Part shown: positions 27,030 to 35,476 of the stretch, in pieces | Layout of the letters: the number at the start of each line of letters is the position of its first letter | Position numbering within the stretch: the first letter of the stretch is position 1 | From: Mucilaginibacter sp. dw_454 | GTDB taxonomy: Bacteria; Bacteroidota; Bacteroidia; Sphingobacteriales; Sphingobacteriaceae | Length of the DNA: 64,000 bases | Direction of reading: 5' to 3' | Assembly (NCBI RefSeq): GCF_018449775.1 | Contig: NZ_JAAVVB010000002.1 | Span: 496,001 to 560,000, forward strand | Position numbers and translations under genes: made by a program | Notes under the pieces: model-generated | The model's input: the letters and a program-made list of their open reading frames with translations, nothing else | Told to the model about the DNA's origin: nothing | The model's database searches: none

Positions 27030-27797
27030 ATGAAAAACAAATACCTCATTCTGTTAGGCGCTTTTGCAGTAATGTCTGCATCGTGCACAAGGTTATATTC
27101 GCCGGCTATGTATCACCAGGACATAGCTTATATGCCCAAACCCACCTCGTTCGACAAACAAACTGTCGCCACTTATGCATCGGCTGGTTTAAATGCTTAC
27201 ACCAACAGCAGTTTAAATGATGTGGTGGTTAGCGGGCAGGCAAACTTGAGCCAGGGCTTTGTATTTAACAATTTTAATTTCGCCTACGGCGGATTTGCAG
27301 AATTTGGCGATTTCCAGAACGGGTCCTCCGATAAAAGCCAGGCCAGTTACTTCGAAGATAAATATTTTGGCGCTGTGGGTGGCCGTGCCTCAATTAATGC
27401 TTTTGTGCATAAAGACCGCACCGACTTTAGATTTATTGGCGTTGAAGCCGCCTACAGCCATGAGTTTGGCGACTATGCCCCTTACCGGCAAATGCTGCAA
27501 AAATTGGGTGGCTATTATGTCGACCCAAGGGTTGACCTGTTTACCCTGGGCCTAACAACCGAAGTTATATTTCATGGCCGAGACGATGCCAGCATTCAGC
27601 ACGGTATCCGTGGTTTTTTAGGCACCACATTTGGCCATAATGATTTGGACGATACTTACTATAGAGATGAAGACGCCACCACCCGCATGTTTCGCCATAT
27701 TTTCCCCAAGGCCAGTTACTTTGTTAATTACAAAGATTACTTTGGTACAATAGAGGTAGGCAGTGCGTTTATGTTAAGGCTGGGGTATAAGTTCTAA
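27030..27797 (+). CDS. Predicted lipoprotein/outer-membrane beta-rich protein
   Basis: With the ATG at 27030 the protein has 255 residues and a lipoprotein signal ending in MSASC; a frame open upstream to 26982 lacks signal character. The mature part is rich in aromatic and beta residues, with alternating patterns (FNNFNFAYGGFAEFGDF, FRFIGVEAAYSHEFGDY, FGTIEVGSAFMLRLGYKF) that suggest a small outer-membrane barrel or surface protein. The terminal aromatic residue fits a barrel C-terminus, though a lipid anchor would be unusual for one. Family not recognised. Confidence 0.65.
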   Translation: MKNKYLILLGAFAVMSASCTRLYSPAMYHQDIAYMPKPTSFDKQTVATYASAGLNAYTNSSLNDVVVSGQANLSQGFVFNNFNFAYGGFAEFGDFQNGSSDKSQASYFEDKYFGAVGGRASINAFVHKDRTDFRFIGVEAAYSHEFGDYAPYRQMLQKLGGYYVDPRVDLFTLGLTTEVIFHGRDDASIQHGIRGFLGTTFGHNDLDDTYYRDEDATTRMFRHIFPKASYFVNYKDYFGTIEVGSAFMLRLGYKF

Positions 27798-27805
27798 AAC
27801 TTTTT

Positions 27806-27889
27806 TTGTCATCCTGAGCGATAGCGAAGGATCTTATACGTTTTGTTAGTCGCTTTTATAGGATCCTTCGCTATGCTCAGGATGACAAA
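27806..27889. repeat. GTCAT...ATGAC palindromic element, CATCCTGAGCG subtype
   Basis: The arms TTTGTCATCCTGAGCG...AAGGATC and GGATCCTT...CTCAGGATGACAAA pair almost fully across a loop of about 26 bases. It lies between convergent genes and could terminate both. Confidence 0.9.
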
Positions 27890-27894
27890 CTTTA

Positions 27895-29049
27895 TTATTC
27901 AGTATAAACACTTTTTACCCGCTCCCTCAAATTATACCCTGACGCCATGACTTCGCCATAAGCTCCCGCAGTACGCACCGCAATCAAATCGCCGCGGAAC
28001 GATTCTGGCAGCTCGACATCTTTGCGGAAACAGTCGGTGCTTTCGCAGATAGGGCCTACTACGTCATATTTCAGATCGTGTGCGGCTTCGGCACGGGTAA
28101 CGTTCTCAATTTCGTGATAAGCCTGGTACAGCATGGGGCGAATCAGCTCGGTCATACCGGCATCCAGTACTAAAAAATTCTTTTTCTGTCCGTTTTTAAC
28201 GTACAGTACTTTTGATATCAGCGAAGCACATTGCGCAACCAGCGCGCGGCCCAGTTCAAAATGTACTTCCTGATCGGCACGTACATTCAGGAAGTCTTTG
28301 AATACCTTGAAATAACTTTCAAAATCGCTGATGGTATTGGTGTCCGGATGATGATAATCAACCCCTAAGCCACCACCGGCGTTCAGCACTTTAACGGTAA
28401 AGTTATGGTCCTCAAACCAGGTCGCTATTTCGTTTATGCGTACACATAGGCTTTTGTAAACTTCCATGTCGGTTATTTGCGAGCCGATGTGAAAGTGTAC
28501 ACCCAAAAATTGGATGTTTTTGCAGGCGCGTAAAGCGGTAACCACATCATCTAACTGCCAGGTGTTAACGCCAAATTTGTTCTCGTCTAAACCGGTAGTA
28601 ATAAAATGATGGGTATGTGCATCGACATTTGGGTTAATGCGGATAGCAACTTTGGCAATTTTGCCTTTAGCCAGCGCCAGTTCATTAATGATCTCCAACT
28701 CCTGTACAGACTCTACATTAAAGCAGAAAATATCAGCGTCCAAGGCCAAATTAATTTCTTTATCTGATTTACCCACGCCGGCAAATACCACCTGCTTGTT
28801 GTTAAAGCCATGGTTGATAGCTGCTTTCACTTCGCCGCCGCTCACGCAATCGGCGCCAAAACCAAATTGCTGGATCATGTCCAGCACCTTTGGATTAAAG
28901 TTGGCCTTTAAAGCATAATGCACATGGAAGCCGTACCTGGCCGAAGCATTATGGCAAGCCTGCAAAGTTTGACGAAGCACCTCTAAATTGTAATAGTAGA
29001 AGGGTGTTTCGGCGTTTTTAAAACGGGTAATTGTATCTTGGGTAAACAT
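27895..29049 (-). CDS. lysA: Diaminopimelate decarboxylase
   Basis: This PLP enzyme makes L-lysine from meso-diaminopimelate. The 384-residue protein has the PLP lysine K48 in HVHYALKANFNP, the phosphate-binding GGGLGVDY segment, HFHIGSQ, and the C-terminal GPICESTDCF and GAYGEVMAS blocks that shape the active site. The length suits short bacterial LysA proteins. Reading leftwards it follows lysC by 105 bases, and that gap holds a perfect 30-base hairpin. Placing lysA beside aspartate kinase fits lysine synthesis. Confidence 0.95.
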   Translation of the reverse strand: MFTQDTITRFKNAETPFYYYNLEVLRQTLQACHNASARYGFHVHYALKANFNPKVLDMIQQFGFGADCVSGGEVKAAINHGFNNKQVVFAGVGKSDKEINLALDADIFCFNVESVQELEIINELALAKGKIAKVAIRINPNVDAHTHHFITTGLDENKFGVNTWQLDDVVTALRACKNIQFLGVHFHIGSQITDMEVYKSLCVRINEIATWFEDHNFTVKVLNAGGGLGVDYHHPDTNTISDFESYFKVFKDFLNVRADQEVHFELGRALVAQCASLISKVLYVKNGQKKNFLVLDAGMTELIRPMLYQAYHEIENVTRAEAAHDLKYDVVGPICESTDCFRKDVELPESFRGDLIAVRTAGAYGEVMASGYNLRERVKSVYTE

Positions 29050-29070
29050 TGTGGTAAAGTCCTATTTATG

Positions 29071-29145
29071 TTGTCATTGCGAGCGTAGCGTGGCAATCGC
29101 GAATATTGCATCCTTGCGATTGCCACGCTACGCTCGCAATGACAA
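29071..29145. repeat. Perfect 30-base inverted repeat between lysC and lysA
   Basis: 29071-29100 is exactly complementary to 29116-29145, with a 15-base loop. The arms are the GTCATTGCGAG subtype of the dispersed palindrome. It starts 9 bases after the lysC stop on the minus strand. Confidence 0.97.
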
Positions 29146-29154
29146 TCGCTTTTA

Positions 29155-30465
29155 TTAAAACAGCCTGCTATGCAGGCTTCTCAGCGCCTCAACCTTATCT
29201 TCGGTTTTAACCAGTACAGACAAGTTGTGATTGCTGCCTCCGTAAGAAATCATACGCAATGGCAGGTGTTTCAAGGCCTCCAATACGCGTGAGCCAAAGC
29301 CATGCTTGTCGGCGGCAAAATCGCCTACTACACAAATAATGGTTTGGTCCCGGTCTATCTCTACATCGCCAAAGGCTCTCAGCTCGCCCAGGATCTCGTC
29401 CAGGTGGGTGGTGTCGTCAATAGTTAATGATACAGCCACTTCCGAGGTGGTGATCATATCTATTGATGTTTTATATCGCTCAAAAACCTCGAACACGCGG
29501 CGCAAAAAGCCATAAGCCAATAACATACGGCTTGAGTTGATCTTGATAGCCGTAATGCCATCTTTAGCGGCTATAGATTTGATCTGGTTCTTTTCGCTGT
29601 CGTTAGTAATTAAAGTACCCCTGGCTTGCGGGTCCATCGTATTTAGCAGACGCACCGGTATTTTATATTTCTGTGCCGGAAACACGCTTTGCGGATGCAA
29701 AATTTTTGCACCAAAGTAGGCCAGCTCGGCTGCTTCGTCGAATGATAACTGGGCGATAGGTTTGGTGCCGCTAACAATGCGCGGATCATTATTGTGCATA
29801 CCGTCAATGTCGGTCCAGATCTGCACTTCTTCGCTGCGGATACCCGCACCAATTAGCGAAGCAGTATAATCGCTACCACCGCGACGCAGGTTGTCTATCT
29901 CGCCAAAAGCATTGCGGCAAATATACCCCTGGGTGATGAATAGTTTATTATCAGGCGCTGTATTCAATAGTGGTGTCAGATGGGTAGTTATATGATCTAC
30001 ATCGGGTTCATTATCCTCGTCGGTTTTCATAAACTCTAACGCAGGTAACAGCACCGACGGCACACCGATCTCTTTTAAATAAACGTGGTATAAGGTGGTC
30101 GACAGCAGTTCGCCCTGCGCTAATACAATTTTATCCTCTAAAGGCGTAAACAGATCATTAGCAAGATTGCTCAGTAAACTAAAGTGATAGTCAATTACCT
30201 CTTTACCTTGCGCTAAAAATTCAGGTTTGGCAAAAAGTTCTTTGATAAAGGTTTCGTACTTATCCTTTAAGGCAGAAATTAAAAGCGCAGCCTTGGGCTT
30301 ATCACCGGCTAAATAGGCCTGTCCAATTTCAACTAAACTGTTTGTTGTGCCCGATACGGCAGACAGCACAACAATTTGCCTTTCGGAAGCATCAACAATA
30401 TCCAGGAGCTTTTTCATGCGCCCGGGGCTACCTACTGATGTTCCGCCAAATTTTAAAACTTTCAT
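29155..30465 (-). CDS. lysC: Aspartate kinase
   Basis: It phosphorylates L-aspartate, the first step towards lysine, threonine and methionine. The 436-residue monofunctional form starts with VLKFGGTSVGSPGRM (ATP/aspartate site) and has NLRRGGSDYTASLIGAG and EVQIWTDIDGM in the catalytic domain. Two ACT regulatory domains follow (about residues 300-436, with AIKINSSRM and MISYGGSNHNLSVLV). The ACT domains predict feedback control by an amino acid, probably lysine given the adjacent lysA. No lysine riboswitch was seen upstream. Confidence 0.95.
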   Translation of the reverse strand: MKVLKFGGTSVGSPGRMKKLLDIVDASERQIVVLSAVSGTTNSLVEIGQAYLAGDKPKAALLISALKDKYETFIKELFAKPEFLAQGKEVIDYHFSLLSNLANDLFTPLEDKIVLAQGELLSTTLYHVYLKEIGVPSVLLPALEFMKTDEDNEPDVDHITTHLTPLLNTAPDNKLFITQGYICRNAFGEIDNLRRGGSDYTASLIGAGIRSEEVQIWTDIDGMHNNDPRIVSGTKPIAQLSFDEAAELAYFGAKILHPQSVFPAQKYKIPVRLLNTMDPQARGTLITNDSEKNQIKSIAAKDGITAIKINSSRMLLAYGFLRRVFEVFERYKTSIDMITTSEVAVSLTIDDTTHLDEILGELRAFGDVEIDRDQTIICVVGDFAADKHGFGSRVLEALKHLPLRMISYGGSNHNLSVLVKTEDKVEALRSLHSRLF

Positions 30466-30573
30466 TTTTATTTATCTTAAACACATTTGCTGCCACTATT
30501 TGCATAGTGGTTTAGCGGCGCTAAAAATAGGATTTTAAGGCCTATTAATAGTATACTAATTGATAAAAATGAA

Positions 30574-30750
30574 ATGCTGAAAAGACTGATTTTACTGTTC
30601 GTTGTTCTTTTTTGGTCGATTTATCATCGAAAAAATGCTATAATACTGACTTACTCGTCAGATTTTGATAATAGTAGGACCGATTGTTTGGAGCGAAAAA
30701 GATTATTGCCTTACTTTACATCAGGTTATTTTAATAGGGGTATTAAATAG
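30574..30750 (+). CDS. Candidate small ORF, 58 residues, N-terminal hydrophobic helix
   Basis: Between the divergent lysC start and the DUF892 stop, an ATG at 30574 opens 58 codons ending in TAG at 30748-30750. The protein begins MLKRLILLFVVLFWSIYHRK, a basic-hydrophobic start that would act as a signal or single membrane helix, then a polar 38-residue tail. Nine bases past the stop is a clean hairpin with a T run on the plus strand only, which has no other gene to serve. That terminator is the best support. No homologue is known to me, and translation is unproven. Confidence 0.4.
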   Translation: MLKRLILLFVVLFWSIYHRKNAIILTYSSDFDNSRTDCLERKRLLPYFTSGYFNRGIK

Positions 30751-30758
30751 CTATAACG

Positions 30759-30791
30759 AGCCGCTTGTTTCATGCAAGCGGCTTAATTTTT
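30759..30791 (+). terminator. Plus-strand terminator after the 58-residue small ORF
   Basis: A perfect 9-base stem AGCCGCTTG/CAAGCGGCT (30759-30767 with 30775-30783, loop of 7) is followed by TAATTTTTTT. The T run on the plus side indicates a rightward transcript. Confidence 0.8.
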
Positions 30792-30804
30792 TTATAGCCC
30801 CCCG

Positions 30805-31302
30805 CTATTTGATATATTCTTTAGCTATCAGCTCAAATAACTCCTCGTTATCTGTACTCTCATCAAAACATTCTGTTAATAGCTGCTCAATGTGGTCATA
30901 ATTAAGACGATGTGCTACCGTTTTTAATAATTGATAAGTAGCCATGTTGATATGTTCCAGGATCTGGATATACATGATCAGGTCCATATCGTTCAAAATG
31001 GCTATCTCATGTTTTTCGCTTAAACAAAACTCATCTTTAATAATAGCCTTAATGGGGTTGCAGTTTTTGTCGGACGGTTGTTCGCCAATGATCTCGTAAA
31101 TTTCCTCCATCCGTTTGATCTGCTTCTTTACATCCTCCCAAAATTCGTTCAAACCATGTTGTAGTGCCTTAAATGAAGCCATGTCAATAAGGTTGAGCAT
31201 TTTGTCGTCAAGATATTTTTTGGCAAAATATAGCCTGTTAAGGTTATGGACAAACACTTTGTAAGGCAGATGACCATCATTTAATTCGGTTGTATTTTTC
31301 AT
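30805..31302 (-). CDS. DUF892 (YciE-like) ferritin-like protein
   Basis: The 165-residue, all-helical protein fits the YciE/DUF892 group of ferritin-like four-helix bundles: LNRLYFAKKYLDDKMLNLID near the N-terminus, HGLNEFWEDVKKQIKRMEEI, the NCNPIKAIIKDE segment, and MDLIMYIQILEHINMATYQL, which carries Glu/His residues at the places expected for a diiron or dimanganese site. Relatives are stress-induced, with poorly known function. It has no signal peptide. It is divergent from the Smr-domain gene. Confidence 0.82.
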   Translation of the reverse strand: MKNTTELNDGHLPYKVFVHNLNRLYFAKKYLDDKMLNLIDMASFKALQHGLNEFWEDVKKQIKRMEEIYEIIGEQPSDKNCNPIKAIIKDEFCLSEKHEIAILNDMDLIMYIQILEHINMATYQLLKTVAHRLNYDHIEQLLTECFDESTDNEELFELIAKEYIK

Positions 31303-31365
31303 TGTGGTGGTTATAGTCGATGTTAAAAAAACTATACGTCAGTAAAACAATTAAAAAGCGTAATG

Positions 31366-31398
31366 TTTGCCATAATGAGTTCAGATAAGGTAGCTTTG
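31366..31398 (+). promoter_or_regulatory. Consensus Bacteroidota promoter for the Smr-domain gene
   Basis: TTTG (31366-31369), 21 bases, then TAGCTTTG (31391-31398) fits the TTTG/TAnnTTTG consensus at both boxes. The ATG is 16 bases further on. Confidence 0.6.
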
Positions 31399-31414
31399 TC
31401 TCAACATTAAGTAT

Positions 31415-32359
31415 ATGAAATATAAATTAGGCGATTTTGTAAGGTTTGTTGACGAGAAGATGGAGGGTTTTATCACCCGCATTATCGATGAGCAAATGAT
31501 AGGTGTAACCGGCGAGGACGATTTTGAAATACCGGTACCGGCCAGCAAAGTTACCCTGGTGCATGGCTATAAACCCGCCGGCACAGAAGCGCAAACCGCA
31601 GCCGACGAGCCGCAAGCCCCGCAAGGCGAGTTTAAAACCAAAGGCGTTTACCTCGGCGTTGTGGCCGATGCCAAAGCAAACTCGGTAGTTCATTTTAATT
31701 TGATAAACGATACTTCGTTCCAATTGCTGGCGACGCTGACGACAGATAAACAAGTTTTTAAAGGCGAATATGCCGGTATCATCGCGCCAAATTCGGCAGT
31801 TAAAATGTATTCGGGCCAGCTGGCCGATCTGCAGTTATGGCCAAAGTTTTTGATCAATGTATTGTATTACACTACTCAAAATATAGAGGCACCTGCGCCC
31901 TTAAGTTTTATTGAAAAATTTAAGGCTAAAGATTTTGCAGGCAGTAAGAAAAATATACCGGTATTGAATCAGGCTGGATGGTTGATACAATTGGATGAGC
32001 CGGAGTTTGTCATCGATCCGCAGAAATTAAAGGAAAGCTTCTTTAAACCTGCCGAAGAAAAAGTGGTAATTGACAAACCCATGCGCGAGGTTGACCTGCA
32101 TATAGAAAAACTCCGTGACGACTACCAGTTTTTAAGCAGCGACGAGATCTTGAAGGTCCAGATGACGTACTTCAACAAAGCTTTGGATGCTGCTATTGTG
32201 CACCAATTGTCGGATATTGTTTTTATCCACGGAGCGGGCAATGGCATTCTTCGCCATGAAATCCATAAGACGCTGAGCAAACACGTCAAAGTACAAACCT
32301 TTATGGATGCGCTGAAAGAAAAATTTGGCTATGGCGCAACGAGGGTTGTGCTGAAGTAA
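31415..32359 (+). CDS. DUF2027 and Smr-domain protein
   Basis: The 314-residue cytosolic protein has an N-terminal domain (about 1-55) that begins MKYKLGDFVRFVDEKMEG, as in DUF2027 proteins, then a linker rich in E, A and P, a beta-sandwich domain (about 75-215) and a C-terminal Smr domain (about 225-314) with the motifs VDLHIEKL and FIHGAGNGIL. Smr domains of MutS2 type nick DNA or RNA, and the DLH and HGxGxG motifs are those tied to that activity. This stand-alone form is common in Bacteroidota. Its role (RNA quality control or recombination) is not settled. It has a good promoter of its own. Confidence 0.88.
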   Translation: MKYKLGDFVRFVDEKMEGFITRIIDEQMIGVTGEDDFEIPVPASKVTLVHGYKPAGTEAQTAADEPQAPQGEFKTKGVYLGVVADAKANSVVHFNLINDTSFQLLATLTTDKQVFKGEYAGIIAPNSAVKMYSGQLADLQLWPKFLINVLYYTTQNIEAPAPLSFIEKFKAKDFAGSKKNIPVLNQAGWLIQLDEPEFVIDPQKLKESFFKPAEEKVVIDKPMREVDLHIEKLRDDYQFLSSDEILKVQMTYFNKALDAAIVHQLSDIVFIHGAGNGILRHEIHKTLSKHVKVQTFMDALKEKFGYGATRVVLK

Positions 32360-32460
32360 ACCTGCCATTCTGCGATAAGGATAGTTAAGGACGGTTGCTT
32401 ATAATTAATGCGCTACTTTGCATTTACCAATTAACCTGATTAGGTTTTAAATTTTACCGC

Positions 32461-33927
32461 ATGAAAAAAGTAGCCATTACCATCCTGGGCATGTTATGCC
32501 TTAATATTTACTGTGCTAAGAGCCAATCGTTACGCGTAAATTGGGGTGATGTAGTATCGACATCAAAGTCAACACCTACACTGCAGGTAGTGGGCAACCC
32601 TATGTTACGCCGCGGCGCTGCTATGCACGATGCTTCGTTCAGCGCATTAAGAGATTTGAATGCCGACTATGTGCGGTACGTACCCTGGTTTCCATACCCA
32701 AAACTGGCGGTTGCCGAACTGGAACCACCTACTGCAGATAAAACTTTATGGGATTTTAGCCTGATCGACCCCATGACTATTGATTTCCTGGAGAACACCA
32801 AAGGGCATTCGGTTATACTAAACTTTAGCACCATACCCCAATGGATGTTTAAAACCGATAACCGGGTTACATATCCTGATGATGCAAACGCGGTAGGCTG
32901 GGGCTATGGCGGCGGAACGCAATTGCGCGATACTACGATGAAGGAGCTGACCGGTTATTACACCAGATTAATCAGCTGGTACACCAAAGGCGGCTTTACT
33001 GATGAGTTAGGCAAATTTCATAAATCGGGCTATCATTACAATATTCCTTATTGGGAGGTATTAAATGAGCCCGACCTTGAACACCAGATGTCGCCACAAA
33101 ATTATACTAAAATCTATGATGCTATGGTTACGGCTATCAGGTCGGTGCTGCCAAATGTGAAATTTGTGGGGATGGCGCTGGCTAATGAAAGCCCGCAATG
33201 GTTTGAATATTTTTTGGACCCTGCGCACCACAATGCCGGTATCCCGCTGGATATGATATCTTACCATTGCTATGCTAATGCCAACAGCGGACAAAAATTT
33301 GATGCTTACGAATATTCTGTTTTTGACAAGGCTGAAAGCTTTATTAACTCGGTTAATTATATAGAAAGTATCCGTAAGCGACTATCGCCAAATACTAAAA
33401 CAGATGTTGATGAACTTGGCACCTTTGTAAGCGATGCCATGCGCAACCAACCCATTGAACCAGCTTATTGGAACCTGTCGGCAAGTGTGTATGCGTATTT
33501 CTTTATCGAGCTGAGTAAAAGAGGTATCGATATTATCGGCGAATCTCAGCTGGTGGGTTTCCCTACGCAGTTTCCGGATGTGAGCATGATCAATTACCTC
33601 AACAATAAACCTAACGCGCGCTTTTGGGTTTTGAAACTGATCAAGGATAACATCAAAGCAGGCAGCAAAATAATCAGGACAGATATTGATGGCAACGATG
33701 GTGACAACATCCTGGCCCAAAGCTTTGAAGATAAGGGTGTGAAAAACGTACTGATCCTCAACAAAAGAAATAAAAGCATCACTCTAAAATTACCTGCCGA
33801 ATTTAAAGGTGCAAAAGTAAGCACAATAGACGGCGACTCTGGCGATAACGCGGCGATAACCTCTGCCGTTGATGGCGATAACGTCGGGCTAAAACCCTTT
33901 GCAGTTAAACTGATCGAGCTAAAGTAA
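32461..33927 (+). CDS. Secreted clan-A glycoside hydrolase, GH39-like
   Basis: The 488-residue protein has a signal peptide (about residues 1-21, ending in CAKSQ), a TIM barrel and a small C-terminal beta domain (from about 405). Clan-A catalytic residues are recognisable: acid/base E203 in PYWEVLNEPDLEH and a likely nucleophile E318 in TDVDELGTF. The HHNAGIPLDMISYHCY strand recalls GH39. The gene for L-rhamnose mutarotase starts 2 bases after its stop, so a rhamnose- or deoxysugar-containing substrate is likely. GH39 members act on xylosides, iduronides and arabinosides, so the exact activity cannot be read from sequence, and the family assignment itself is moderate. Confidence 0.78.
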   Translation: MKKVAITILGMLCLNIYCAKSQSLRVNWGDVVSTSKSTPTLQVVGNPMLRRGAAMHDASFSALRDLNADYVRYVPWFPYPKLAVAELEPPTADKTLWDFSLIDPMTIDFLENTKGHSVILNFSTIPQWMFKTDNRVTYPDDANAVGWGYGGGTQLRDTTMKELTGYYTRLISWYTKGGFTDELGKFHKSGYHYNIPYWEVLNEPDLEHQMSPQNYTKIYDAMVTAIRSVLPNVKFVGMALANESPQWFEYFLDPAHHNAGIPLDMISYHCYANANSGQKFDAYEYSVFDKAESFINSVNYIESIRKRLSPNTKTDVDELGTFVSDAMRNQPIEPAYWNLSASVYAYFFIELSKRGIDIIGESQLVGFPTQFPDVSMINYLNNKPNARFWVLKLIKDNIKAGSKIIRTDIDGNDGDNILAQSFEDKGVKNVLILNKRNKSITLKLPAEFKGAKVSTIDGDSGDNAAITSAVDGDNVGLKPFAVKLIELK

Positions 33928-33929
33928 AT

Positions 33930-34235
33930 ATGAACCAGGTAGCGTTTAAAATGAAACTAAAACCGGGTGCTAAGGACGAATACCGGCGCAGGCATGCCCT
34001 GATCTGGCCCGAGATTCGCCGGTTACTGGCAGATGGTGGCATCCACGAGTATCATATTTTTTATGACCAGGAAACCGATATCCTCTTTGCCGTACATAAT
34101 GTCGACCAACAAAGCGCCATTTTTCAAAAAGACGAAAATTTAGAACGTTGGTGGGCCTACATGGCCGATCTGATGGATGTTAACCCGGACAATTCCCCCG
34201 TTGCCATCCCGTTAGAGCAAGTCTTTCAGTTGTGA
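33930..34235 (+). CDS. rhaM: L-rhamnose mutarotase
   Basis: The 101-residue protein interconverts alpha and beta anomers of L-rhamnose. It matches RhaM throughout: FKMKLKPGAKDEYRRRH, with H22 at the known catalytic position, WPEIRRLLADGGIHEY, FYDQETDILFAV and the ERWWAYMADLMD C-terminal block. E. coli RhaM has 104 residues. It follows the GH39-like gene by 2 bases, so both are translated from one message. The mutarotase is cytosolic while the hydrolase is exported, so an importer must link them; none is in the window. Confidence 0.95.
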   Translation: MNQVAFKMKLKPGAKDEYRRRHALIWPEIRRLLADGGIHEYHIFYDQETDILFAVHNVDQQSAIFQKDENLERWWAYMADLMDVNPDNSPVAIPLEQVFQL

Positions 34236-34240
34236 ATTTA

Positions 34241-35263
34241 TTAATGCGTTGCCAATTCAGACTTATAGTAGCTCGTTTCGGCAAATTGCTCAAATAACAA
34301 GTCAAGTACCTGTTGGGTATTATCTGGGTAGTTTACTTTGATCACTTTTCCGTTTTCCAGCCAGTCCAGAATTTTTTCGTCGTGTTTGGGTTTTAAGCTT
34401 TTAATTACCGGAACGCCCATTTCGCGCAGTAACTCTGCGTTCAGCTGTTGCTCGTACTGGTTTTTCATCGGTATCACCATCAATTTCTTTTTCAGGAAAA
34501 GTGCCTCGGCCGGGGTTTCAAAACCGCCGCCGCAAAGCACACCAGCACTTTGCGCCATGCTTTTAACAAAAGCCTTATTCTCTATTGGTTGTATGGTGAC
34601 GTTCTTTTGGGTAAAAGCCTTACGGTTATGTTTCGAGAAAACATCCCAGGTAATATCCTTAAACTCGGCCAGGCGTTTAACCAGGCGCTTGTCATCATAA
34701 GCAGGCAAATAAACCGTGTAATGGCCTTTATTGCTGATCTCCTGTTCGCGCACTTGTTGGCGAATGACAGGTGTAAATATATTTTTATCTAAAGCTTTAA
34801 AGTGAAAGCCGTACGACGCCGTAACCGGCGCATAGTTTTTCAAAATCAACCTGCCGATGGTGTCAGTTTCTTCAGGTTTTGGTGCTTTGTCATGCAGTAC
34901 TGCTGCCTGGTGGCTCAGCCCGATACAAGGCTTGTTTTTTAAATAACAGGCCCAGGCAGATACCGGCTCAAAATCATTAATCACCAGGTCGTATTTTTCT
35001 ATAGGCAGGTTTTTAATCTCTTTAATGAACTTTCTAAAACGTGATTTCAGGAACGATGCCCACAGATCAACCCCACCGGCTTTACCAAAAATAAAACCAA
35101 AGCCATGCATCTTATACTTAATCTCGAAAGGTAGGTTCAGGTCGCCCTGGGTACCGCTAACCAATACATCAACATCGCCCATTTTTTTTAACAGCGGCAC
35201 AATATCCATTGATCGGCTCAGGTGTCCGTTGCCGGTTCCTTGTATGGCGTATAAAATTTTCAT
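34241..35263 (-). CDS. GT-B-fold glycosyltransferase-like protein
   Basis: The 340-residue protein begins MKILYAIQGTGNGHLSRSMD, the N-terminal GT-B motif shared by MurG-like and PF13528 glycosyltransferases, and has the nucleotide-sugar side motif GVLCGGGFETPAEAL (about 245-259). It has no signal or membrane helix, so it acts in the cytoplasm, probably at the membrane face. Substrates cannot be predicted. Its stop is 5 bases from the convergent rhaM stop. A candidate promoter, hairpin and possible small RNA lie upstream (35309-35412). Confidence 0.82.
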   Translation of the reverse strand: MKILYAIQGTGNGHLSRSMDIVPLLKKMGDVDVLVSGTQGDLNLPFEIKYKMHGFGFIFGKAGGVDLWASFLKSRFRKFIKEIKNLPIEKYDLVINDFEPVSAWACYLKNKPCIGLSHQAAVLHDKAPKPEETDTIGRLILKNYAPVTASYGFHFKALDKNIFTPVIRQQVREQEISNKGHYTVYLPAYDDKRLVKRLAEFKDITWDVFSKHNRKAFTQKNVTIQPIENKAFVKSMAQSAGVLCGGGFETPAEALFLKKKLMVIPMKNQYEQQLNAELLREMGVPVIKSLKPKHDEKILDWLENGKVIKVNYPDNTQQVLDLLFEQFAETSYYKSELATH

Positions 35264-35308
35264 GGGCTTATTTATAAATGGTTTTAATTACAAATGGTTT
35301 TAAATAAA

Positions 35309-35412
35309 TAAAGAGAGCTTGACGTAGCTCTCTTTACTATTAACTGATCTTATTAGTTCAATGAAAAAAGAACGATTGGTTAGTACATCATCTGAATAAT
35401 GTTGCAAAAGTA
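35309..35412 (-). ncRNA. Candidate minus-strand small RNA or attenuated leader
   Basis: On the minus strand a perfect -7 box TACTTTTG (plus 35405-35412) is followed about 65 bases later by a perfect 11-base stem (35326-35336 with 35309-35319) and a T-rich tail (TTTATTTATTT). The product would be a roughly 90-base RNA, or a leader of the glycosyltransferase gene with an attenuator. The 17 bases just before the stem (35339-35355) are identical to those before the YtxH terminator (24620-24636). No -33 TTG is at the right distance. Expression is not proven. Confidence 0.35.
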
Positions 35413-35476
35413 AGGCCGGAATGTTAAGCGTTGATTAACTTAGTGTTAGTTGTGTACCTAATTAACTTTACCTGTA

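Noticed and set aside
30466..30573. Lysine riboswitch before lysC
   Set aside because: The upstream sequence is short and AT-rich and shows none of the conserved lysine-aptamer helices I could recognise.
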